DNA of 5,700 bases from an uncultured Bacillota bacterium (GTDB lineage: Bacteria > Bacillota > JAAYKD01), in contig CALCNS010000322.1 in the NCBI GenBank assembly GCA_937897315.1, forward strand, positions 1 to 5,700, read 5' to 3'. Numbering within the stretch: position 1 is the first letter of the stretch; each line of letters begins with the position of its first letter. The notes beneath the pieces were generated by a model. It worked only from the letters and a program-made list of their open reading frames with translations, was not told where the DNA came from and did not search any database. Below, one piece after another: positions 1 through 4,111 of the stretch. Both the position numbers and the translations under genes were made by a program.

Positions 1-371
1 TCTCTCCATTTTCTTGATATCCTGAGCGGATTGAAGTCGGTGACGACCAATCCTGCATGAATTTCCTCGATAAAAGAAGGAAGAACATTCACAGGGTTTC
101 CATCCAACAAAACAAACGGAATCGCATACTCCTTTAATTTGAGACGAACTTGTCTCAACCCCTCTAACATAAATGACTCTTGTTGGGGTGTCGCACCTAA
201 ATAACTCTTTTGAAAGCAAAAAACGACGACGAGTCCTTTTTGTTGCTCTATCGCTGCATCTTGAGCGTAGAGCAACGCCCAATTGTCCTCGACTCTTTGA
301 TCTCGGCTCATCCAGTACAGCACCGGGCCTGCTGTTTGCGGCAACGAGTTCAATGTTTGGGCTCTGTTCAT
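1..371 (-). CDS. phr: Class II CPD deoxyribodipyrimidine photolyase, N-terminal part (runs off left edge)
   Basis: Only the first 123 codons are inside the window; the rest lies beyond base 1. Members of this family use FADH- and blue or near-UV light to split cyclobutane pyrimidine dimers in DNA. The visible part is the alpha/beta photolyase-related domain. Class II hallmarks are GPVLYWMSRDQRVEDNWAL at residues 15-33, the VVVFCF strand at 48-53, an LGAT stretch at 58-61, and VTDFNPLRISRKWR at 110-123. This pattern differs from class I (E. coli PhrB) enzymes, whose N-terminus usually reads LVWFRxDLR. The FAD-binding C-terminal domain is not visible, so activity cannot be judged. The ATG at 371 is preceded by AGGGGGAG at 383-376, a somewhat close spacing of 4 bases. 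The stop codon of rsmH lies 16 bases upstream with no promoter or terminator between, so the two are probably co-transcribed. Identification rests on my recall of the family pattern. Confidence 0.9.
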   Translation of the reverse strand, partial: MNRAQTLNSLPQTAGPVLYWMSRDQRVEDNWALLYAQDAAIEQQKGLVVVFCFQKSYLGATPQQESFMLEGLRQVRLKLKEYAIPFVLLDGNPVNVLPSFIEEIHAGLVVTDFNPLRISRKWR

Positions 372-375
372 CGTT

Positions 376-383
376 CTCCCCCT
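376..383 (-). promoter_or_regulatory. Ribosome binding site of the photolyase gene
   Basis: AGGGGGAG lies 4 bases before the ATG at 371, within the 16-base gap after the rsmH stop. It supports this start and a shared transcript with rsmH. The match to the Shine-Dalgarno consensus is good in purine content but not perfect. Confidence 0.55.
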
Positions 384-387
384 ATCC

Positions 388-1437
388 TTATGCTTTAATT
401 GCCCAACGCAATTTGGCGGAACGGGCGCGGCTATTGCTGTTGCATTCCTCCTGTGAGGGTCTTATGGGGTCGGGGGCGATCTCTCGATAAACACCTTCTC
501 GGTATAGGTGTTGGAATGATTTCTTCACCAAGCGATCTTCCCCGGAGTGAAAGGTCAAAACAGCGACACGACCACCGGAAGCCAAAACAGAAGGGAGTTT
601 CTCTAGAAACACATAGAGAGCTTCCAACTCATGATTCACTTCAATTCGCAACGCTTGAAAACAGCGCTGACAAGCTTTCTTTATTTCCTCTTCTCTATTT
701 TGAGAGGGTAACACTTTTAGGGCGTCTTTAATGACATCCCGAAGTTGAGTCGTGGTGTTGAGGGGAACCCCTTTTTTTCTTGCCGAAATCATGGCACGAG
801 CAAGAATAAAAGCATTCGGTTCATCTGCGTTATCGGTCAGAAGACCTTGTAATTCCTCTTGGGTCATGGTCTTCAGTCGTTCTGCAGCAGACTTCCCTTT
901 TTGTGGGTTTAGACGCAAATCCAAAGGACCCTCTCTCTTAAAGGAGAAACCTCTTTCCGGGTTGTCTATTTGCATGGAGGACACCCCTAAATCGGCTAAA
1001 ACAAAATGTAGGGGTCCGGCTTCTTTGGCAATTTGATCCAACTCAGAGAAGTTCATCTGCCTAATCGATAGCCGGTCCGACCCATATCCCAAGTTTTCCA
1101 AACGAGCTTTCGCACGGGGTAATTCCAAGGGATCGACATCGATGGCGTACAAATGTCCTTTGTCTAGTAGGCATTTGAGAATCTCCTCGGTGTGACCACC
1201 GTACCCCAAGGTCGCATCGAGTCCGACTTGCCCGGGGGTTACCTGCAATATCTCCAAAATTTCATTCACACAAATAGGCCGGTGCATGCCGGCTGGTGTT
1301 TTCCCTTTTTGGATCAGCCCTGCAACGGTATCTGCATACAACTCCGGCTGAAGCTCTTTATATTTCTCTTGAAAACTTTTCGGGTGAGTCCCTTTATAGC
1401 GGGGACGCCTTTGATGCGGTTGATCCTGTTTTTCCAT
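388..1437 (-). CDS. rsmH: 16S rRNA (cytosine(1402)-N4)-methyltransferase RsmH, long variant
   Basis: RsmH (MraW) uses S-adenosylmethionine to methylate N4 of C1402 in the decoding centre of 16S rRNA. The 349-residue product shows the family motifs in order: MHRP at 51-54 (the usual N-terminal HxPV region), the SAM-binding loop DATLGYGGHT at 74-83, the acidic AIDVD at 98-102, LADLGVSSMQID at 148-159, RGFSF at 162-166, GPLDLRLN at 170-177, FQALRIEVNHEL at 260-271, TFHSGEDRLVK at 295-305 and RARSAKLRWAIKA at 337-349. Typical RsmH is about 310 residues and begins near the HxPV motif, so about 50 residues at the N-terminus are extra and rich in Lys, Arg and His. Two motifs also deviate: SGED for the usual SLED, and DLRLN for DMRMD. 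I recall a second RsmH form with these traits in Clostridia. The ATG at 1437 is chosen because AAAGGAGA lies 9 bases upstream; opening the frame further back to 1515 would run through the promoter. The gene is not in an mraZ-ftsL setting here. Confidence 0.95.
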   Translation of the reverse strand: MEKQDQPHQRRPRYKGTHPKSFQEKYKELQPELYADTVAGLIQKGKTPAGMHRPICVNEILEILQVTPGQVGLDATLGYGGHTEEILKCLLDKGHLYAIDVDPLELPRAKARLENLGYGSDRLSIRQMNFSELDQIAKEAGPLHFVLADLGVSSMQIDNPERGFSFKREGPLDLRLNPQKGKSAAERLKTMTQEELQGLLTDNADEPNAFILARAMISARKKGVPLNTTTQLRDVIKDALKVLPSQNREEEIKKACQRCFQALRIEVNHELEALYVFLEKLPSVLASGGRVAVLTFHSGEDRLVKKSFQHLYREGVYREIAPDPIRPSQEECNSNSRARSAKLRWAIKA

Positions 1438-1446
1438 GGAAATGAT

Positions 1447-1454
1447 TCTCCTTT
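1447..1454 (-). promoter_or_regulatory. Ribosome binding site that fixes the rsmH start
   Basis: AAAGGAGA is a near-perfect Shine-Dalgarno site, 9 bases before the ATG at 1437. It decides between this start and in-frame codons upstream as far as 1515. Confidence 0.85.
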
Positions 1455-1470
1455 GGGGTTCATATGATTC

Positions 1471-1500
1471 ATTATACCACTGTTCTTTTCCTAACATCAA
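1471..1500 (-). promoter_or_regulatory. Extended -10 sigma-A-type promoter of rsmH-phr
   Basis: On the minus strand, TTGATG (1500-1495) is followed after 18 bases by TATAAT (1476-1471), a perfect -10 hexamer. A TG dinucleotide sits one base before it (TGG-TATAAT), which makes an extended -10 that compensates for the 4/6 -35 match. Transcription would start near 1464, giving a leader of about 26 bases with the Shine-Dalgarno site inside. The promoter lies just past the terminator of the metal operon, so rsmH and the photolyase form a separate unit. Confidence 0.8.
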
Positions 1501-1518
1501 GATAAAGTGTACCATTCT

Positions 1519-1562
1519 AAGATAAAGAAATACCCTCCTACTTTGAATGTTGCAGGAGGGTA
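1519..1562 (-). terminator. Intrinsic terminator of the metal ATPase/HMA operon
   Basis: On the minus strand, TACCCTCCT (1562-1554) pairs perfectly with AGGAGGGTA (1539-1531) across a 14-base loop, and TTTCTTTATCTT follows. The stem begins 5 bases after the stop codon of the HMA gene. The tail is T-rich but interrupted, so termination may be incomplete. Both strands carry the stem, but only the minus strand has the T-rich run after it. Confidence 0.85.
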
Positions 1563-1567
1563 CTTAG

Positions 1568-1801
1568 CTACTGAGGTTTCACTTGGGACTTGATGACGAC
1601 GTAACCCAAAGCGGTTATGGCTTTTTCTATGGTTTCTATGGTCAATGAGGTCGAATCAAAATCCAATTTGACTTTGCTGGTACTAAACGAAACTTTGACA
1701 CTGTCTTTGTTGACCCCAGGAAGCGATTTCACCGCACTTTCGATTTTCATCGAACAGGAAGGGCAAACTAAAGTTTCTAATTGTATTGTTGCTTTTTGCA
1801 T
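1568..1801 (-). CDS. Small heavy-metal-associated (HMA) domain protein, CopZ-like
   Basis: This 77-residue protein is a single HMA fold (beta-alpha-beta-beta-alpha-beta). It carries the metal site LVCPSC near residues 9-14, in place of the usual GMTCxxC. The two cysteines bind a soft metal ion such as Cu(I) or a divalent thiophilic metal. The typical SLPGV turn and a C-terminal ALGYVV strand are present. No signal peptide or membrane segment is seen, so it should be cytosolic. It starts 18 bases after the ATPase stop and is the last gene before the terminator. Because the ATPase lacks its own N-terminal HMA domain, this protein may act as the pump's detached metal-binding domain or chaperone; that is an inference. 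AAGGAG at 1815-1810 is best spaced (8 bases) for the ATG at 1801. The ATG at 1807 and GTG at 1810 lie too close to it. The metal cannot be told from this motif alone. Confidence 0.88.
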   Translation of the reverse strand: MQKATIQLETLVCPSCSMKIESAVKSLPGVNKDSVKVSFSTSKVKLDFDSTSLTIETIEKAITALGYVVIKSQVKPQ

Positions 1802-1809
1802 ATTCATCA

Positions 1810-1815
1810 CTCCTT
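1810..1815 (-). promoter_or_regulatory. Ribosome binding site that decides the HMA protein start
   Basis: AAGGAG lies 8 bases before the ATG at 1801. The candidate starts at 1807 and 1810 are within 2 bases of it or overlap it, so 1801 is favoured. Confidence 0.7.
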
Positions 1816-1819
1816 ATTT

Positions 1820-3672
1820 CTACACTCGAACTCGATATCGAATCAGGCGCATCCCGTTTACTATGACAGCCAGAATACTTGCTTCATGAACCAACATTCC
1901 AATAGACATATTCATCCACTCACTAAAAAAAACACTAGCGAGTAGAACCAAGACGACTCCAATCGCAATCACAATATTCTGTAACATATTGTTCGCTGTA
2001 GCTTTTGCTAACCCTAAAGCATGTGGTAAGCGACCAAAATCCGAGTTCATCAAGACCACATCGGATGTTTCTATCGCGACGTCCGTCCGTTGCCCATGGC
2101 AATGCCAATGTGGGCAAGGGCTAAGGAAGGACTATCGTTGACACCATCCCCGACAAAGGCGACGATGTGGCCCTTTGCGATGAAATCGGCAATGAAACTC
2201 GACTTGTCTCCCGGTAGCATATGACCATGAGCTTCGGTCAGTCCAAGCTCTTTGGCTACTCGATTCACCGTGCCTTGATTATCTCCCGATAACACGATGA
2301 GGTTTTTTACTTTAAGCCGCTTCAGCTTTTGCAGAACTTCCTTCACACCGGGTCGAATGGGATCGCGAATCCCAAACAGTGCTTTCAATGTGCCATCCAC
2401 AGACACTAACACCAAGGAGTTTCCGTTTTGCTCAAAATTGTGAATGTCTTTGAGGGCGTTTTCACTTAAGAAAATCTGCTCCTGATTCATCAAAGAAACA
2501 TTTCCTATGGCGATACGTTTACCATCGATCGATGCGATGATTCCTCCGCCTTTGACAACTTCGGTTTTCTCTACGACAAGCTTTTCTATTACACCAAGGT
2601 ATTCTACCAAGGCCTTCGCCAGTGGGTGGTCTGACTCGCTTTCGATATTCGCAATCATGCTCTTGACACTCGCAACATCATCCGCAAAAAAAACCACATC
2701 TGCCACTTTGGGATTTCCCTGGGTTAGGGTTCCGGTTTTGTCAAAAACCATGGTATCGACTCGGCTAAAATCCCCAATTACTTCACTGCCCTTTAAGAGA
2801 ATTCCATGCTTCGCACCGTTGCCAATACCAGCTACATTGGAAACCGGTACCCCTATGACCAACGCTCCCGGGCAACCCAAAACCAAAATGGTAATGGCCA
2901 ATTCGATGTCTTTTGTAAGGATTCCCACCATAATGGACAGAGCCAAAACAGCAGGAGTGTAGTACTTGGAAAACTTGTCGATAAATCGCTCGGCTTCGGA
3001 TTTAGAATCCTGTGCTTCTTCTACCAGCTCTATAATGCGACCGAAGGTGGTATCTTCTCCTACCCGGTCAGCTACAATCTGTAGTGTTCCATTCTCGAGT
3101 ATGGTCCCGGCATATACCCCAGACTCTGTCTTTTTATGGACCGGCACCGCTTCTCCGGTAATACTTGCTTCATTGATGTAGCCTTCGCCTGTGACTACAA
3201 ATCCATCCACCGGAACCTTCGCTCCGGTTTTGACCAACAAAATATCCCCAACATCCACTTCGTCTACATCGACCTCAACGAACTCACCGTCGTCCATTTT
3301 CTTCAGTGCACTTTCAGGAGCCATTTCTGTTAATTCTTTAATCGCGGAACGCGTTTGGTTTAAGGTTCGCTGCTCCAAAAATGCACCAAACAAGAACAAG
3401 AAAGTGACAATCGCAGACTCTTCAAAATTGCGAATGAAAAACGCGCCACTGACCGCAATGGTGACTAACACTTCAATGCTGACCACTTTGACTCGTAAAG
3501 CTTGGTATGCCTGTATCGCAATGGGAGCGATACCTAACATAGAGGCTAGGATTAAGCTACCAATCGCCAAGGTTTCGTTATGAAAAAACCACTCACTCAT
3601 AAATCCCAGAGCGATAAGCAACCCACTCGCTAAGACAATAGGGTTCTTTTTACTCAAAATCCATCTCTGCAC
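1820..3672 (-). pseudogene. P1B-type heavy-metal-translocating ATPase with CPG transport motif, broken by a single-base frameshift
   Basis: P1B ATPases pump soft or transition metals across the membrane using ATP and an aspartyl-phosphate intermediate. Repaired, the product is about 617 residues. It has no N-terminal HMA domain. Counting from the GTG at 3672: four helices in the first 100 residues; actuator domain with ITGEAVP (TGE at 172-174); a helix pair with the transport motif CPGAL at 267-271; DKTGT at 311-315, whose Asp is phosphorylated; the P1B signature HP at 349-350; GDN at 463-465; GDGVND at 508-513. Just after GNG the frame shifts and stops at a TAG (2073-2071). The missing part continues in the next frame as TDVAIETSDVVLMNSD and two helices, ending at a TAG (1822-1820). 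Without them the pump is unlikely to work, so either the gene is dead or a base was miscalled. The GTG at 3672 has AAGGTG 5 bases upstream; the GTG at 3690 is an alternative but lacks a ribosome site. The substrate is unclear because the second Cys of CPC is Gly and the last helix has HEAS. Confidence 0.9.
2086..2087 (-). other. Frameshift point in the ATPase gene (one base missing)
   Basis: The minus strand reads GGC AAC GGA CGG ACG TCG CGA TAG, giving GNGRTSR and a stop. Inserting one base between 2087 and 2086 gives GGN ACG GAC GTC GCG, that is G-T-D-V-A, the sequence conserved in P-type ATPases at this point. Everything after it down to 1820 then reads as a normal C-terminal end. The site lies in a short ACGG tandem repeat (ACGGACGGACG), which favours slippage or miscalling. 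No slippery heptamer of the X XXY YYZ type is present. Confidence 0.88.
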
Positions 3673-3677
3673 ATTCT

Positions 3678-3683
3678 CACCTT
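3678..3683 (-). promoter_or_regulatory. Weak ribosome binding site favouring the ATPase start at 3672
   Basis: AAGGTG lies 5 bases before the GTG at 3672. It is the only Shine-Dalgarno-like sequence near the two candidate GTG starts (3672 and 3690). The match has one mismatch, so the start remains uncertain by six codons. Confidence 0.45.
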
Positions 3684-3699
3684 CTTCCACTACACTTTT

Positions 3700-4005
3700 C
3701 TAATGAGAATATGCTCGATCCAGTTCTGCCAACATATTGTATACGGCTTCATAACTCTCGCAAACGTCTGTTGGAATGGTGTAGTTTGTGGTAATCTCGC
3801 GAAGTTTGGCAAACTCTTCTCCTAGGGGAGGGAGATTCACTCCTGCTATTTTGGTTTTTGCCAGAATCACATCGACCAACCGACGAACTTCGTGAAATTC
3901 TGGATGATGTGCTCCGTGCACCCTCTCCACAACTGGGGTATACTGTTTTAATGTCTTACCATGCTTCTTCATAACCTCTTTAAAAGACAACATCTCCATC
4001 ATCAT
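3700..4005 (-). CDS. Small His-rich helical protein of unknown function, first gene of the metal operon
   Basis: I do not firmly recognise this 101-residue protein. It appears largely helical, with no signal peptide or membrane segment, so it is probably cytosolic. Its most striking part is PVVERVHGAHHPEFHEVRRL at residues 24-43, where H30, H33, H34 and H38 are spaced H-x2-HH-x3-H; H15, C82 and the final H101 add further possible ligands. Such a cluster could bind a metal. It faintly recalls the HHP-type segments of ScdA/Ric di-iron repair proteins and hemerythrin-like proteins, but I cannot confirm that. It is the promoter-proximal gene, and its stop lies only 27 bases before the ATPase start, so a role linked to the pump is a reasonable inference. 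Translation begins at one of three consecutive ATGs (4005, 4002, 3999), after a strong AGGAGG at 4016-4011. The spacing is 5 bases for the first ATG and 8 for the second. Confidence 0.8.
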   Translation of the reverse strand: MMMEMLSFKEVMKKHGKTLKQYTPVVERVHGAHHPEFHEVRRLVDVILAKTKIAGVNLPPLGEEFAKLREITTNYTIPTDVCESYEAVYNMLAELDRAYSH

Positions 4006-4010
4006 GTTCT

Positions 4011-4016
4011 CCTCCT
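4011..4016 (-). promoter_or_regulatory. Strong ribosome binding site before the His-rich protein
   Basis: A perfect AGGAGG precedes a run of three ATG codons. Spacing favours the second (8 bases), but the first (5 bases) is also usable, so the N-terminus is uncertain by one or two Met residues. Confidence 0.8.
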
Positions 4017-4022
4017 ATTCAT

Positions 4023-4046
4023 TGAATGTTTGGCTTACCTCATTCA
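4023..4046. repeat. Inverted repeat TGAATG-N12-CATTCA in the operon leader
   Basis: Two perfect 6-base arms are separated by 12 bases. They lie at or just after the predicted transcription start of the metal operon. This could be a regulator binding site or a weak leader hairpin, but repeats of this size also occur by chance. Confidence 0.35.
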
Positions 4047-4054
4047 CTGACTCT

Positions 4055-4060
4055 ATTATA
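4055..4060 (-). promoter_or_regulatory. -10 element of the metal operon promoter
   Basis: A perfect TATAAT lies about 50 bases before the first ATG of the His-rich gene. No good TTGACA is found 16-18 bases upstream; the best candidates there are ATACTT or CATACT. A weak -35 fits a promoter that needs an activator or is otherwise regulated. The start of transcription would be near 4048, leaving a leader of about 43 bases. Confidence 0.65.
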
Positions 4061-4081
4061 ACGAGAACTCATCGGGAAGTA

Positions 4082-4097
4082 TGTTGTTTTTACAACA
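4082..4097. promoter_or_regulatory. Perfect palindrome, candidate operator of the metal operon
   Basis: On the minus strand the sequence is TGTTGTAAAAACAACA: 6-base arms around four bases. It covers about -34 to -49 relative to the predicted start, so it overlaps or abuts the -35 region, a common place for a metal-responsive regulator. No T-run follows on the minus strand and the stem is AT-rich, which argues against it being a good terminator for the gene ending at 4112. It does not match the CopY box TACAnnTGTA. No regulator gene is in the window. Confidence 0.45.
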
Positions 4098-4111
4098 CTA
4101 TCATTTTGGAG

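Noticed and set aside
173..731. Plus-strand open frames of 105 and 110 codons opposite the photolyase and rsmH
   Set aside because: They lie antisense to clearly conserved genes, have no ribosome site and encode low-complexity Ser/Leu/Arg-rich sequence.
1438..1515. Longer rsmH reading frame starting at 1515
   Set aside because: It would read through the extended -10 promoter and the ribosome site AAAGGAGA. The ATG at 1437 has ideal spacing to that site.
1620..1642. Direct repeat TTTCTATGG twice in tandem
   Set aside because: It lies in the HMA coding region and simply encodes the repeated T-I-E of TIETIEKA.
1820..2059. 79-codon frame as an independent small membrane protein
   Set aside because: Its sequence is exactly the missing end of the ATPase (VVLMNSD and helices 7-8), and no ribosome site precedes its GTG.
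1935..2117. 60-codon minus-strand frame across the ATPase frameshift
   Set aside because: It overlaps both real ATPase frames in the third frame and contains no family motif.
2507..3583. Several plus-strand open frames opposite the ATPase, the longest 151 codons
   Set aside because: They are shadows of the ATPase coding strand, with no ribosome sites and no recognisable protein features.
4082..4111. Palindrome as the terminator of the gene ending at 4112
   Set aside because: The stem is only 6 AT-rich base pairs and no T-run follows on the minus strand, so an operator is the better reading.
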